Shown here: piece by piece, positions 1 through 9,629 of the stretch | Layout: each line of letters starts with the position of its first letter | How positions within the stretch are numbered: position 1 is the first letter of the stretch | Translations under genes and position numbers: made by a program | Notes under the pieces: generated by a model | Told to the model about the DNA's origin: nothing | The model's input: the letters and a program-made list of their open reading frames with translations, nothing else | Database searches by the model: none | Source of the DNA: an uncultured Clostridia bacterium | Lineage (GTDB): Bacteria > Bacillota > Clostridia > TANB77 > CAG-508 | Length of the DNA: 35,977 nucleotides | Reading direction: 5' to 3' | Assembly: GCA_944386135.1 (NCBI GenBank) | Contig: CALWZW010000014.1 | Coordinates: 1 to 35,977, forward strand

Positions 1-74
1 TAGAAACCAAATGGTAAAAGTCAAAACCAAACCAAAACCAAAACCATTATAGTTTCCAACCATAAAGAGAAATT

Positions 75-144
75 TTAACCATATTAGGTTAATCACTATA
101 GACAATTTATCACATATTTTTTCATAAGTCAACCTTTTTCGGTT
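75..144. promoter_or_regulatory. Two AACC-N6-GGTT palindromes, probable operator of the XRE gene
   Basis: Two copies of a spaced palindrome AACC-N6-GGTT lie 110 to 180 bases before the XRE-family gene, at 77-90 (extended to TTAACC/GGTTAA at 75-92) and at 131-144. Small XRE repressors often bind paired palindromes near their own promoter, so autoregulation is the likely role. This is inferred from position and symmetry only. The stretch before it (1-60) is a run of AAACCA-like direct repeats in which I see no gene. Confidence 0.45.
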
Positions 145-254
145 AATTTTATTTTTTATATTGTGATAAACTATGTGTAATGTATAGGTATTTATGTAAA
201 TCTTTAATCCAATATTAATCATATAACACTCTAAAATCAGAAAGGTAAATAATT

Positions 255-492
255 ATGACTTTAAATGATGCTATAAAGCTAAGAATCAAAAAACTATGCA
301 AAGAAAAAAAAATTACCTTGAATAAATTAGCAACCTTATCCCGGAATAACACAATCCACACTTGCAAATATAATGTCTGGCAATACAAAATATCCAACAG
401 TTATTACAATTTCCTATATATGTCAAGGTGTTCAAATAGATTTGAAAGATTTCTTTGATGATAGTGTATTCTACAATTTAGATGACGAATAA
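255..492 (+). CDS. XRE-family helix-turn-helix regulator, read through one CGG +1 shift
   Basis: A 78-residue DNA-binding protein made almost entirely of one XRE/Cro helix-turn-helix. Read straight, the frame loses the motif after residue 29. Skipping C342 (TCC C|GGA) gives the classic recognition helix LSGITQSTLANIMSG and a normal end at TAA 490-492. 238 bases minus one is exactly 79 codons. The shift glycine (residue 30) sits in the turn between the two helices, a position that is normally glycine in this family. The gene stands alone, preceded by palindromes and followed by a terminator hairpin. It is the plus-strand example of the shift rule. Its target genes are unknown. Confidence 0.85.
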
Positions 493-541
493 AAGAGTTA
501 AAAGATATCAAATCTTTTAACTCTTTGAAACTGTTTTTTAT
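492..541 (+). terminator. Rho-independent terminator of the XRE gene
   Basis: A perfect 15-bp inverted repeat (492-506 with 512-526, loop of five) starts on the last base of the stop codon and is followed by CTGTTTTTTA. It ends the XRE transcript. Confidence 0.8.
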
Positions 542-655
542 TGTATGGGAAAAATCGACTTTTATCTTGACCTTATGTGGATTTTTCTGTATACAATAAG
601 GTTAGACTTCACATGTGTGTGTCGAAATCTTTAATTTCGTTAACGCACGCCTTTC
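542..655 (-). other. Intergenic hairpins downstream of truB
   Basis: The stretch between the XRE terminator and truB has no gene. It holds GAAATctttaATTTC (about 624-638) flanked by GTGTGTG and CGCACGC, which pair imperfectly. This could end the long truB-side transcript on the minus strand, although no strong T-run follows. Confidence 0.3.
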
Positions 656-1526
656 TTATATTATTACATCTCTTTTTAATTCTTTTTTATCCATTACCCC
701 TAGTCCTATAAAAGAATTGTTTTTATCATATACTCTATAAATTCCATCAAATTCATCAAATTTTAATTTTACGCCATTTAAAAACATGTCAAGTAGCTTA
801 TCATTAAGAACAATTTTTGGGTCCTTATTAAACAATTCCTCTATGGTAATTATTTTGTGTTTAAAAAAATCAATGCTATCTTTGTTCTCTTCTATTTCTT
901 TTAAACTTACAGAATTTGATATATCAAATTCCCCGCACTTTTATTCTATTTAGAGAATACATATATCCAATTGTGCCTAATTTTGTTGCAATATCTTGAC
1001 ATAACGTTCTAATATATGTACCTTTTGAAGAATGAACAGTGATTCCAATTATATTTTCTTTTTCATTTATAAATCGAAGTTTTATATCATATATTTCAAT
1101 TTCTCTTTCAGGAATATCTACCGTTTTTCCCTCTCTTGCATACTCATATAACTTTTTCCCGTTTAATTTTATTGCAGAATATATTGGAGGAATTTGCTTC
1201 TGTTTTCCTATAAATTTTGCTAAAGTGTCACTTACTTGACTTTCTTCGACTCTATTTACATATCTTTCCTCTAAAACTTTTCCTTCTCTGTCTAAGGTAT
1301 CTGTCTTTACTCCAAGTTTTATTTCAGCCTCGTAAACCTTATCATGATTTATTAAGTATTTAGATATTTTAGTTCCTTTTCCTACAAGTAAAGGAAGGAC
1401 CCCTGTTGCCAAAGGGTCCAAAGTTCCTGTATGTCCTATTTTTTCATTTAATACTTTCTTTACTCTATACACTATATCATGAGAAGTATAGTTTTCTGGT
1501 TTATTTACTACTAAAATTCCATCCAT
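656..1526 (-). CDS. truB: tRNA pseudouridine(55) synthase TruB, one CGG +1 shift
   Basis: Converts U55 of the tRNA T-loop to pseudouridine. The N-terminus MDGILVVNKPENYTSHD and the catalytic-aspartate motif GHTGTLDPLATGVLP are typical TruB. The straight frame stops early after KVRGI. Skipping C935 (GTG C|GGG GAA) restores VGEFDISNSV, the conserved TruB segment (family form KVGEFxIxxA), and continues about 90 residues to TAA at 656-658. 871 bases minus one is 290 codons, so 289 residues, a normal length. Last gene of the rimP-nusA-infB operon. The zero frame meets TGA three codons after CGG, so an unshifted product would lack the C-terminal domain. Confidence 0.95.
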
Positions 1527-1575
1527 TTACTATTCACTTTACTTTCCAAATGTTAAGTATTCTATTACTCATAAA

Positions 1576-2530
1576 CTAATTTAAAAATAGTTTTGCTCTA
1601 TCAATAATCTTTTCCTTTGCTAATTCCAAAGAATATGGTATAGTACATCCAGCAGCTCTAATGTGTCCACCACCACTAAATATTGAAGCAACTTCTGCAA
1701 CATTAACATATTCATTTGAACGTAGAGAAGCTTTAAATCCCTTCTCAGTTTCTCTTAAGAATATTGATACTTCTACGCCTTCTAAATCCCTTCCTATTTC
1801 TACTAGACCTTCATGGTCACCGAGGCTGTGCATTTACATTTTCTTCATCCATTTTTGTTATATATGTAAATGCAATCTTACCATTTTCAAAAAATTCCAT
1901 TCTATTTACTGCAAGTTTTGTAAGTTCGAAATTTGCTATTGTTTTAACTTGCAAAACCTTTTTATATACCTCTGAAACATTAACGCCAAGTCTAAGCAAA
2001 TTTGCTGTAAATTCGAAAGTTTCTGTAGTTACTCCCTCATATTTAAATCCACCTGTGTCTGTAATAATACTGGCTAATATACATGTTCCAATATCTTTAT
2101 TTATATTTATTCCGATACTTGTTAATACTACTATTAGTATTTGTGCACATGCTGGAGCAACTGGATCTACATAATTATAATCTGCGAACATCGCATTTGT
2201 ACCATGGTGATCTATAGAAATCTTAGTTTTTGCTGTATCATACCATGGTTCAAATCCTTCTAATCTATTTGTATCTGTACAATCTAGTGCAATTCCTAAA
2301 TCATATTGTATGTCTTCTCTTCCAGCTTTCTTTATCTCATTTGCACAAGGTAAAAAATCAAATGTTCTTGGATGCTCTGGTATGACTACGTCAACATCTT
2401 TGCCTAGTTGTTTTAAAGCCTGATACATTGCAAGTGAACTTCCTATTGCATCTCCATCTGGTGATTCATGAGTAAGTATCACTACAGTTTTAGCTTTTTC
2501 TATCTCTTCTTTAATGTTATCTAACGTCAT
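1576..2530 (-). CDS. nrnA: DHH/DHHA1 phosphoesterase, NrnA-type nanoRNase/pAp phosphatase, one CGG +1 shift
   Basis: Degrades 2- to 5-nt RNA and dephosphorylates pAp. Metal-binding motifs are visible: HESPDGDAIGS near residue 20, DCT near 85, and SIDHHGTN near 110. The C-terminal DHHA1 substrate-binding motif FSGGGHIRAAGC lies near 295. The frame breaks after residue 236, where CCT is followed by CGG TGA. Skipping C1822 gives PGDHEGLVEIGR and joins the two parts. 955 minus one is 318 codons (317 residues), the family length. Here an unshifted ribosome meets the stop codon immediately after CGG. The gene lies between rbfA and truB, its usual place in Firmicutes. Confidence 0.93.
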
Positions 2531-2551
2531 AAGTTTACTCCTTCTTTATAA

Positions 2552-2914
2552 TTAATCTTCTTTCTTAGGTAGTATCTCCTTTAATATTTGGTCGATTTTT
2601 GCTCCATATTCCATAGAATCATCCAACACAAATATAAGCTCTGGAGTAATCCTTAGGTTTATTCTTTTTGCTATCTCACTTCTAATAAACCCTGATGATT
2701 TTTTTAGATTTGCAAGTGTATCTTTTACATTTTTTGAATTTAAGATACTTACATATACTTTTGCATATTTTAAATCAGGTGTAATTTTTGCTCTGGTTAC
2801 ACTTATCATTCCTGTAATCTTAGGGTTATTAAGTTCATAGTTAATTATATTACTTATTTCTTTTTTTAATTCCTCGTCAATACGACCTAGTCTATTACTA
2901 TTTTTGGCATTCAT
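2552..2914 (-). CDS. rbfA: Ribosome-binding factor A
   Basis: 30S maturation factor that binds near helix 1 of 16S rRNA. The 120-residue protein has the single KH-like fold expected of RbfA, with NRLGRIDEELKKEISNII at the start and the signature MEYGAKIDQILKEI near the end. It is uninterrupted and has no in-frame CGG. Its ATG overlaps the 3' end of the small upstream gene (2898-3068), which suggests translational coupling. It lies in its usual place between infB and nrnA. Confidence 0.95.
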   Translation of the reverse strand: MNAKNSNRLGRIDEELKKEISNIINYELNNPKITGMISVTRAKITPDLKYAKVYVSILNSKNVKDTLANLKKSSGFIRSEIAKRINLRITPELIFVLDDSMEYGAKIDQILKEILPKKED

Positions 2915-3068
2915 CTTCTTCCTTCACTCCCTCATCTTTAGCTAAAGGTTTTGAACTTTTATATTTACGCATTAAAATGCTTTGTCTTACTCTTCTGGAG
3001 TGTTCCACTGGATCTATTCCGTCTTTTATTTTCTTTTGAAATTTCTTTTTTGCTTCGTCTATTGCCAT
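2898..3068 (-). CDS. Small basic hypothetical protein between infB and rbfA
   Basis: A 56-residue, lysine/arginine-rich ORF starting MAIDEAKKKFQKKIKDGID, preceded by AGAAAGGGTGATATAA, a usable ribosome-binding site. It overlaps the rbfA start by 17 bases and fills the position where many Firmicutes carry ylxP (DUF503), but it does not resemble that protein. It contains an out-of-frame CGG (GAC GGA) and no shift. I do not recognise the family. The basic charge and the operon suggest contact with RNA or the ribosome, which is inference. Confidence 0.65.
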   Translation of the reverse strand: MAIDEAKKKFQKKIKDGIDPVEHSRRVRQSILMRKYKSSKPLAKDEGVKEEDECQK

Positions 3069-3168
3069 ATTTATATCACCCTTTCTAAGGCTCTTCTGGT
3101 TGGAAAATTAGGAATTATTTTTCAACCCCATTGCCATTTTAATAAATATAGTTTTTGTATATAATTTA

Positions 3169-6087
3169 TTATTTTTTTACTTCTTCCATAATAAATATCT
3201 CTAGTGTATCTCCCTCTTTTATGTCATTGAAATTCTCTATTTGTAATCCACATTCGTAACCTGCAGCAACTTCTTTAACATCATCTTTAAATCTCTTAAG
3301 TGATACAAGTTTTCCTTCGTGAATTACAACATTATCTCTTATTACTCTTACTCCTGCATGTCTTGTTATTTTTCCGTCTAATACATAGCATCCAGCAATT
3401 GTTCCAACATTACTTACTTTAAATGTCTGTCTTATTTCTGCATTTCCTATTACCTTTTCTTCAAAAGTTGGGTCTAGCATGCCCTTCATTGCTGCCTCAA
3501 CATCTTCTATTGCTTTATATATTACAGAATATTGCTTAATTTCTATTCCTTCTTTTTGTGCCATATCTTTTGCAATTGGTTCAGGTCTTACATTAAATGC
3601 TATAATTATTGCATGTGCGACTTTTGCAAGAGTAACATCAGATTCTGTAACTCCTCCAACATTTGCATGAATTACTTTTACTTTAACTTCGTCATTTGAA
3701 ATTTTTTCTAAGCTACTTGTTACAGCTTCCACAGTTCCTTGTACATCTGCCTTGACTATTAAATTCAATTGCTTTAACTTATTTTTTTCAATTTGTGAGA
3801 ATAAATCATTTAAACTCAATGTTGACATTGCATTTATAGATTTTTCTCTTTCTTGACGTTTTCTCTTTTCTATTAAATGTTTAGCTGTTTTTTCATCTTT
3901 TACTTCATAAAATGTCTCTCCTGCCTCTGGTACTTCTGTTAATCCTATTATTTCTACTGGTGTAGAAGGTCCTGCTTTCTTTACCTTCTTTCCTTTGTCG
4001 TTTACCATTGCTCTTATTCTACCTATGACAGATCCTACAACAATTGTATCTCCTACATCTAATGTTCCTCTTTGTACAAGCATAGTTGCTATTGGTCCTC
4101 TAGTCTTATCTAGTCTAGCTTCGATTACAACTCCTTTTGCTTGCTTCTTTGGGTTTGCTTTTAATTCTTGAACATCAGCAACTAATAGTACCATTTCTAA
4201 TAGTCCATCAATATTTATTCTTTTCTTTGCTGAAATTTCAACAAATACTGTGTTTCCTCCCCATTCTTCTGGTACTAAATCATATTTCATTAGCTCTTGC
4301 TTTACTTTTTCAGGGTTTGCTCCTTCTACATCTATTTTATTTATTGCAACTATTATTGGTATATTAGCATTTTTTGCATGATTTATTGCTTCTACTGTTT
4401 GAGGCATTACTCCATCATTTGCTGCAACTACTAAAATAGCAATATCTGTAACTTGTGCTCCTCTAGCGCGCATACTAGTAAATGCTTCGTGACCAGGAGT
4501 ATCTAGGAATGTTATTGTTCTTCCATTTACTTCAACTTGATATGCACCTATATGTTGTGTTATTCCTCCTGCTTCTCCTTCGATAACATTTGTTGATCTA
4601 ACAGCATCAAGAAGTGATGTTTTACCATGGTCTACGTGTCCCATAACTACTATTACTGGTGGTCTTGGTTCTAAATCTTCAGGTTTATCTTCTGAGTCAT
4701 CAAATAATATATCTTCTTCTGTTACAATTTCCTTCTTTTTTGCGGTTATTCCGAAATCTTGAGCAATTAAATAAGCTGTATCAAAATCAATTTCATTATT
4801 TAAAGTTGCCATTATTCCATAATCAAGTAGTTTTTTAATGATTTCACCTGTTGTTTTTTTCATTTCTTGTGCTAAGTCTTTTACAGTTATTGATTCTGGT
4901 ATTGTTATTTCTGTTAGTTTAAATATTTTTTGTTTTGTTCTTTCTTCGTTTGGATTATTTTTCTTTTTACCTCTTTTTCCTCTTACTGTTGTTAAATCAT
5001 AATAGTCTAGCATTCCTCCTTCTAAATCTCCAAACATATTTGAAAGTTTACTTTCTTGTTTTAAATTTTTAAGTTTTCCTGAATCAAAGCTTTCTTCTTT
5101 TCTTGACTTTGCATTTTTTCTTTGTCTATTTTCTTCAGAAATATTTTTATTATTTTTCTGTTTTGTCATACTTCTATTGTATTCGCGAGTTGTTTCTTTT
5201 TCTCCAAGGTCCTGTGCCATGATATTTTTTATGTTTTTCTCTATTCCCTTTTCATCTAAAGATCTTCTTTGATTATTTCTGAAGTTTCCTCCATTATTAT
5301 TTCTATTTTGATATTTATTATTTCTATCAAATCCAGAACGGTTATCACTATTATTTCTATTAAAATTATTTTGTTTACGATTATTACTTTGATGATTGTT
5401 TTCGAATCTTGGTTTATTATTATTTTGGAATTTATGTTTTTCATTATGTTCTTCGTTCTGCTTAAAAGTATTTTTTCTATTTTCAGTATTATTTATACTT
5501 TCTTTAACTTTTTCTGTTGGCTCTTCCCTTTTAATTTCTTTTTTTATTTCTTTTTCTTCCTTTACTTCTATTTCTTTCTTCTCTTCTTTTACTTCTTCTT
5601 GTTTCATCTCTTTTATTTCTTTTTCTTCCTCTTGCTTTTTAGATTCTTCTTTTTTTGGCTTAGAAGGAATTCCAAATAATTCGCTTGCTGTCATAGGTTT
5701 TGAGGGTTTATTTCTATAGACAATGTTATATTCTTGGTTCCTATTTCTTTCTACAAATCCTACATCTTTTCTTACCTTTTCTGCTTTATCTTCTTTTTGT
5801 TTTTCCTTTTTTGCAAGTTCTTCGTCTGAAATAATAACTTCTCTTCTAATTATTACAGGCGTGTTATTTGCCTTATCTTTTTTTGGTTCGTCATGTTTTG
5901 ATGTAGCATTATTTACTTTTTCTTTTTTATGATTTTGCATTTCTTTTTCTATTTTTTTCGCTGTTTCTTCATCTACTGTATTTAAATGACTTTTTACATC
6001 TAATCCCAATTTATTTGCCACATCCATAACTTCCTTACTTTGTTTATTTAATTTTTTTGCTAACTCATGTATTTTTATTTTACCCAT
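3169..6087 (-). CDS. infB: Translation initiation factor IF-2
   Basis: GTPase that brings initiator tRNA to the 30S subunit. The 972 residues show an N-terminal IF2_N domain ([17 protein letters not shown]), a long low-complexity Lys/Glu then Asn/Arg linker (about 90-340), a second IF2_N near 395-445, then the G domain with [21 protein letters not shown] and NKID, followed by domains II to IV. The gene is long, intact and has no in-frame CGG, although CGG occurs out of frame (GAC GGA, TTC GGA). ATG 6087 lies inside the shifted end of ylxQ and is preceded by GGGGGTGACTTGCT. Such a long gene with no shift site contrasts with its neighbours. Confidence 0.97.
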   Translation of the reverse strand: MGKIKIHELAKKLNKQSKEVMDVANKLGLDVKSHLNTVDEETAKKIEKEMQNHKKEKVNNATSKHDEPKKDKANNTPVIIRREVIISDEELAKKEKQKEDKAEKVRKDVGFVERNRNQEYNIVYRNKPSKPMTASELFGIPSKPKKEESKKQEEEKEIKEMKQEEVKEEKKEIEVKEEKEIKKEIKREEPTEKVKESINNTENRKNTFKQNEEHNEKHKFQNNNKPRFENNHQSNNRKQNNFNRNNSDNRSGFDRNNKYQNRNNNGGNFRNNQRRSLDEKGIEKNIKNIMAQDLGEKETTREYNRSMTKQKNNKNISEENRQRKNAKSRKEESFDSGKLKNLKQESKLSNMFGDLEGGMLDYYDLTTVRGKRGKKKNNPNEERTKQKIFKLTEITIPESITVKDLAQEMKKTTGEIIKKLLDYGIMATLNNEIDFDTAYLIAQDFGITAKKKEIVTEEDILFDDSEDKPEDLEPRPPVIVVMGHVDHGKTSLLDAVRSTNVIEGEAGGITQHIGAYQVEVNGRTITFLDTPGHEAFTSMRARGAQVTDIAILVVAANDGVMPQTVEAINHAKNANIPIIVAINKIDVEGANPEKVKQELMKYDLVPEEWGGNTVFVEISAKKRINIDGLLEMVLLVADVQELKANPKKQAKGVVIEARLDKTRGPIATMLVQRGTLDVGDTIVVGSVIGRIRAMVNDKGKKVKKAGPSTPVEIIGLTEVPEAGETFYEVKDEKTAKHLIEKRKRQEREKSINAMSTLSLNDLFSQIEKNKLKQLNLIVKADVQGTVEAVTSSLEKISNDEVKVKVIHANVGGVTESDVTLAKVAHAIIIAFNVRPEPIAKDMAQKEGIEIKQYSVIYKAIEDVEAAMKGMLDPTFEEKVIGNAEIRQTFKVSNVGTIAGCYVLDGKITRHAGVRVIRDNVVIHEGKLVSLKRFKDDVKEVAAGYECGLQIENFNDIKEGDTLEIFIMEEVKK

Positions 6088-6406
6088 AGCAAGTCACCCC
6101 CGTTATATTTTTCAATTATTCCGTTTAGAAAAGTTTTTATCTTTTATACCTACAATCGCTCTATTTTTCTTTCCTATTATATTGCCAAGTTCTTCCATTG
6201 TACTAAATTCTATTACTTTTACTTCATTATTAGTACAAACAAATTTTATATTTTCTCTCGACTTTTCGGAAATATCTTTTGCAATTATCACTAACTTTAT
6301 TTTATGCTTTTGGACTTCTTCTTCTACAGCATCCATTCCAGAAACTACTTTTCCGTGCTTTTGCTGCTATACCTATCATTCCTAGAATTTTTTCTTTATC
6401 TGTCAA
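6075..6406 (-). CDS. ylxQ: L7Ae-family ribosomal protein YlxQ, two CGG +1 shifts
   Basis: K-turn-binding protein of the L7Ae/L30e/YbxF group encoded between rnpM and infB. A TTG start at 6406 with GAGAGGTG upstream gives [22 protein letters not shown], the typical N-terminus, once C6355 is skipped (GCA C|GGA, Gly18). A second shift at C6123 (AAA C|GGA, Gly95) replaces a premature KRNN stop with [16 protein letters not shown], resembling the family's I-E-K-I-N-G-G end. 332 minus two is 110 codons. With the second shift the gene runs 13 bases into infB; without it, it stops 24 bases short. The start overlaps rnpM by 11 bases. Confidence 0.85.
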
Positions 6407-6656
6407 GCATTACACCTCTCAATTCATTATATTTTTCATCACTAATGTTTATCTTTAAAGCTTTTAATATTTTTTTGTTTTTTATCAATTTGTTTAAGCA
6501 TTCTTCATTTCTACATATATAGGCTCCTCTTCCACCTGCAGATTGATTTTTATCTATTGATATTCCTTTTTCCAAGCTAACTATACGTATGAGATTGTAT
6601 TTATTATCTTTCTTTCTACAGCCTATACATGTTCTAGTTTCTTTACTATTCTTCAT
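6396..6656 (-). CDS. rnpM: RNase P modulator RnpM (YlxR)
   Basis: Small protein of the YlxR family, reported to bind the RNase P RNA and modulate its activity. The 86 residues carry the family's zinc-ribbon-like start TRTCIGCRKKDNK and the signature GGRGAYICRNEECL. It overlaps nusA upstream and ylxQ downstream by about 11 bases each, as expected of a coupled operon. No shift site. Confidence 0.93.
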   Translation of the reverse strand: MKNSKETRTCIGCRKKDNKYNLIRIVSLEKGISIDKNQSAGGRGAYICRNEECLNKLIKNKKILKALKINISDEKYNELRGVMLDR

Positions 6657-7755
6657 TATTTTCCTCTGTTACTTCTTCGTTTTCTTCTTGCATTTTCATA
6701 AGCATATCTCTGAATTGAGTCTCTGATTTTATATCTATCTTCCAATTTGTAAGTTTTGCAGCAAGTCTTGCATTTTGTCCTGATTTACCTATAGCTAATG
6801 ATAATTGGTCATCTGGTACTATTACTCTTGCTGATTTTTCTTCATCATTTATGTCTACTGCCATTACTTTTGCTGGAAGTAATGCTGATGAAATAAATAT
6901 AGCTGGGTCTTCGTTCCATTCTATTACATCGATTTTTTCACCATTTAGCTCGTTTATTATGTTTTGAATTCTAACTCCTTTTTGACCTACACAAGAACCA
7001 ACTGGGTCAATATTTTCATTTTGTGCATGGACAGCAACTTTACATCTGTTTCCTGGGTCTCTTGATACGCTTTTTACTTCTATTAATCCTTCATATATTT
7101 CTGGTATTTCAAATTCAAATAGTCTTTTAACAAAGTCACCTGCTGTTCTTGAAACTATAACTTGTGGTGCTCCTTTTGTTCCTTTTACAACATCTAATAC
7201 ATATGCTTTTACTTTGTCATTTACTTTATATTTTTCTGTTGGTATTTGTTCTTTTGCAGGCATTATTCCTTCAAGTTTTCCTAAATCTAGTATTACAACT
7301 CCTGTATCAGCTTTTTGAACTATTCCTGATACTATTTCTCCTTTTCTTTCATTGAATTCACCAAATACTATATCTCTTTCTGCTTCTCTTAGTTTTTGAA
7401 TTATAACTTGTTTTGCTGTTTGAGCTGCGATTCTACCAAAATTTCTAGGATTTAATTCTATGTCAACAGTATCTCCTATTTCTAATTGCTTGTTAATAGT
7501 AGATGCCTCATCTTTTGTAATTTGAAGTACAGGATTTTCAACTTTTTCAACAATTTCTTTTACAGAATATATATGAGTTTCTCCTGTTGTAGAATCTACT
7601 ACAACTTTTACATTTTCGCTATCTTTATAGTTATTTTTATATGCTGTAATTAAAGCCGCTTCAATTTGCTCTATTAAATATTCTTTTTTTATACCTTTCT
7701 CTTTTTCCAATGTTTCTAATGCGATTTCTAGTTCTTTATTATCAATAGCCTTCAT
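6646..7755 (-). CDS. nusA: Transcription termination/antitermination factor NusA
   Basis: RNA polymerase-associated factor acting in pausing, termination and antitermination. An N-terminal polymerase-binding domain (IDNKELEIALETLEKEKGI) is followed by an S1 domain (about 130-200) and two KH domains with GSCVGQKGVRIQNI and IGKSGQNARLAAKLT. I chose ATG 7755 over the upstream in-frame start at 7782 because AGAAAGGA lies just before it. 369 residues, without the C-terminal acidic repeats of E. coli NusA, as in other Firmicutes. No in-frame CGG. Confidence 0.95.
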   Translation of the reverse strand: MKAIDNKELEIALETLEKEKGIKKEYLIEQIEAALITAYKNNYKDSENVKVVVDSTTGETHIYSVKEIVEKVENPVLQITKDEASTINKQLEIGDTVDIELNPRNFGRIAAQTAKQVIIQKLREAERDIVFGEFNERKGEIVSGIVQKADTGVVILDLGKLEGIMPAKEQIPTEKYKVNDKVKAYVLDVVKGTKGAPQVIVSRTAGDFVKRLFEFEIPEIYEGLIEVKSVSRDPGNRCKVAVHAQNENIDPVGSCVGQKGVRIQNIINELNGEKIDVIEWNEDPAIFISSALLPAKVMAVDINDEEKSARVIVPDDQLSLAIGKSGQNARLAAKLTNWKIDIKSETQFRDMLMKMQEENEEVTEENNEE

Positions 7756-7775
7756 TTTTCTATCATCCTTTCTAT

Positions 7776-8234
7776 TTACCAATTAAATTTTATTTTTATT
7801 TGTGCTATATCTTTTCTATCTATTTCATTCTCTTTAGAAGATGTTTGTATATAGATTTTATCTTTATCAAATTTTGTAAGTAATCCGATTAATTACCTTT
7901 TGTTTTTCTATTGGTCTAAATAATTTTACTTCTACTTCTTTTCCTATATTTTGTTTTAAATGTTTATCTTTTCTTAAGATTCTTTCTATTCCTGGTGATG
8001 ATACTTCTAAAAAATATTGTTTATCTATATAATCTGCTTTATCCAAGATTTCATTTATTTTGTTTGAAACTTTTTCACAATCTTCTAAGTTTATTCCTTC
8101 TTCTTTATCTATGTACACTCTCAAGAAGTAATCTTTTCCGCTCTTTTATATATTCTACGTCATATAATTCATAGCCTAAACTTTGTATTGTTCCGTTCTA
8201 TTAGATCTTGTACCTTCTCCTCTATATTTGCCAA
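7776..8234 (-). CDS. rimP: Ribosome maturation factor RimP, three CGG +1 shifts
   Basis: 30S assembly factor, first gene of the operon. Read straight, only fragments appear. Skipping C8195 (GAA C|GGA), C8140 (GAG C|GGA) and C7887 (AAT C|GGA) joins LIEGTIQSLGYELYDVEYIK, EGKDYFLRVYIDKEEGI and KVINGLLTKF into one 151-residue RimP that keeps the conserved LRVYIDKEEGI and EVSSPGIERIL motifs. 459 minus three is 152 codons. The most likely start is TTG 8234 after AAGGAAGGA; an ATG two codons earlier is in another frame. Three shifts in 151 codons is the highest density in the window. Confidence 0.88.
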
Positions 8235-8274
8235 ACATATCCTTCCTTTCAATTTTAATCCCTTAACACACGTA

Positions 8275-8299
8275 GAGAGTGGAATTTGTTTCCACTCTC
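8275..8299 (-). promoter_or_regulatory. Leader hairpin upstream of rimP
   Basis: A perfect 10-bp inverted repeat, GAGAGTGGAA (8275-8284) with TTCCACTCTC (8290-8299) and a 5-nt loop, lies in the leader about 20 bases after the predicted transcription start. No T-run follows, so it is not a simple terminator. It may stabilise the mRNA or be a regulatory stem; the sequence does not decide. Confidence 0.5.
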
Positions 8300-8323
8300 C
8301 TAATCTCATTCTAGTACATAATC

Positions 8324-8352
8324 ATTATATACTTATTTTGCCCATCTGTCAA
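8324..8352 (-). promoter_or_regulatory. Sigma-A promoter of the rimP-truB operon
   Basis: On the minus strand TTGACA (8347-8352) and TATAAT (8324-8329) are separated by 17 bases, a perfect consensus. It faces the nine-gene operon ending at truB. Confidence 0.88.
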
Positions 8353-8498
8353 GGTTTTTATGAATATTTTGTGTATAATTTTTCCATTTTTCTATTACTT
8401 AAATTTTATGAAACATTTTTATTTTGTTTAATTTAAAGTCACATATATACGTTAATTTATTAGTTTGTTTACTCTTTTTATGTATTTTAATTATTTTA

Positions 8499-8576
8499 TT
8501 AACTTGTTTTGCGGTATTTTGTGTGTATTTTAACTTGTTTTGAGTTATTTTATGTTGAGTTGAATTAACTTGTTTT
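8499..8576. repeat. Three direct copies of TTAACTTGTTTT before an XRE gene
   Basis: Identical 12-mers at 8499-8510, 8530-8541 and 8565-8576, spaced 31 and 35 bases start to start, about three helical turns. They fill the upstream region of the plus-strand XRE gene and are plausible binding sites for it. The rest of 8353-8639 is AT-rich DNA in which I see no gene. Confidence 0.5.
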
Positions 8577-8639
8577 AAAATATATTTAAGTAAGGTTAAA
8601 GCCAACATCTTTTATTTTATTTCGAAATGGGGGTCATTT

Positions 8640-8858
8640 ATGTACAATAGGCTAAGAGAACTCAGAGAAGATAAAGACTTAACTCAAATTCAAGTTGCAA
8701 AATATCTTGATATGTCTCAAACAGGTTATTCGCAATATGAAATTGGTAAAAATGATATTCCTACAAGAGTGCTTATCAAATTATCTTTGTTTTATGGAGT
8801 ATCAGTTGATTATTTACTTAATGTGACTAATGAAACTAAACCTTATAAAAGAGCATAA
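8640..8858 (+). CDS. XRE-family helix-turn-helix regulator
   Basis: A 72-residue protein with one complete Cro/C1-type helix-turn-helix, RLRELREDKDLTQIQVAKYLDMSQTGYSQYEIGKNDIPTRVLIKLSLFYGVSVDYLL. GGGGGTC lies seven bases before the ATG. It reads without a shift. It is monocistronic, preceded by three identical 12-base repeats and followed by a strong hairpin. Probably a small self-regulating repressor; targets unknown. Confidence 0.85.
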   Translation: MYNRLRELREDKDLTQIQVAKYLDMSQTGYSQYEIGKNDIPTRVLIKLSLFYGVSVDYLLNVTNETKPYKRA

Positions 8859-8862
8859 CATC

Positions 8863-8902
8863 AGTAAAATAGTGTAGTGAAAAAACACTACACTATTTTA
8901 CT
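8863..8902. terminator. Shared hairpin between convergent genes
   Basis: A perfect 17-bp inverted repeat (8863-8879 with 8886-8902, loop of six A) lies just after the XRE gene and contains the stop codon of yunB (8893-8895). It probably serves both convergent transcripts. Confidence 0.7.
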
Positions 8903-9615
8903 ATATCTATCATATTTTCTTTTTCCATTCCTTCTAAATTATAATATGTCGATGGAACTAAACCGTACTATTACATTTTCAATCAGCACGACTTCATTGC
9001 TTATTGTGTCTTCTATAGTATCATAAGGTGTAAGTATACTTACTTCACAGCTCACGTCTAAATATAGTCTATGTATTGTTTGATTTATTCCGCGCACTTT
9101 CAAATTCACTTCTTACTTTTGTCGTAACTGTTCCTGACATAGAGACTTCTATTGGAATACTTGGTCCTATTCCAGAAAATATTTTTGTTCCTGTAAAGCT
9201 CCCGAAGTTTTAAATATATTTTACTTTTATCTTTATTGGAAAACTCTTCTTGTATTTTTATAGCTATGTCTGAGGTTATTTCATTTATAGCAATTATATT
9301 GGATTGAAGCATTGTTATATTTCCATCGTCATCTCTATATATAGTTACTAAATCCTCATAAACATAATTTGACATAACTTCTGTTGCTTTTTGATTTGAT
9401 ACTAGTGTAGCTTCTTTTTTACTTGTATCTATGCAAAGTTTATTTATTATTGGATTTATTCCACCTATAATCCATACCATTACACAAATTGCAATAATAA
9501 TTATTAACAATATTTTTAATAATTTTGCTTTTTTTAAATCGTCTTTTCCCTTTGGAAATTTACTAAAAAACATCTTTGGTATAGCTATTCTTCTTCTCGA
9601 ATATATTTTATCCAT
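8893..9615 (-). CDS. yunB: Sporulation protein YunB, three CGG +1 shifts
   Basis: Mother-cell sporulation protein with one N-terminal membrane segment (KLLKILLIIIIAICVMVWII, about residues 31-50). Only the first 137 residues are in one frame. Skipping C9204 (CTT C|GGG), C9092 (GCG C|GGA) and C8965 (GTA C|GGT) gives the YunB core LGSFTGTKIFSGIGPSIPI, then FESAGINQTIHRLYLDV and VIVGLVPSTYYNL near the end, matching the family pattern G..PsyY. 723 minus three is 240 codons. Directly downstream of sipL (14 bases), so likely co-transcribed in the mother cell. Confidence 0.85.
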
Positions 9616-9629
9616 ACACTATATTATGA

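Noticed and set aside
1..60. AAACCA-like repeats as a CRISPR array
   Set aside because: The units are about six bases long with no spacers. I see no CRISPR array or cas gene in the window.
1661..2174. Plus-strand ORFs opposite nrnA
   Set aside because: They are antisense shadows of nrnA with no ribosome-binding site or recognisable domain.
5256..5719. ORFs overlapping the infB linker on both strands
   Set aside because: They arise from low-complexity Lys/Glu/Asn codons of infB and have no family features.
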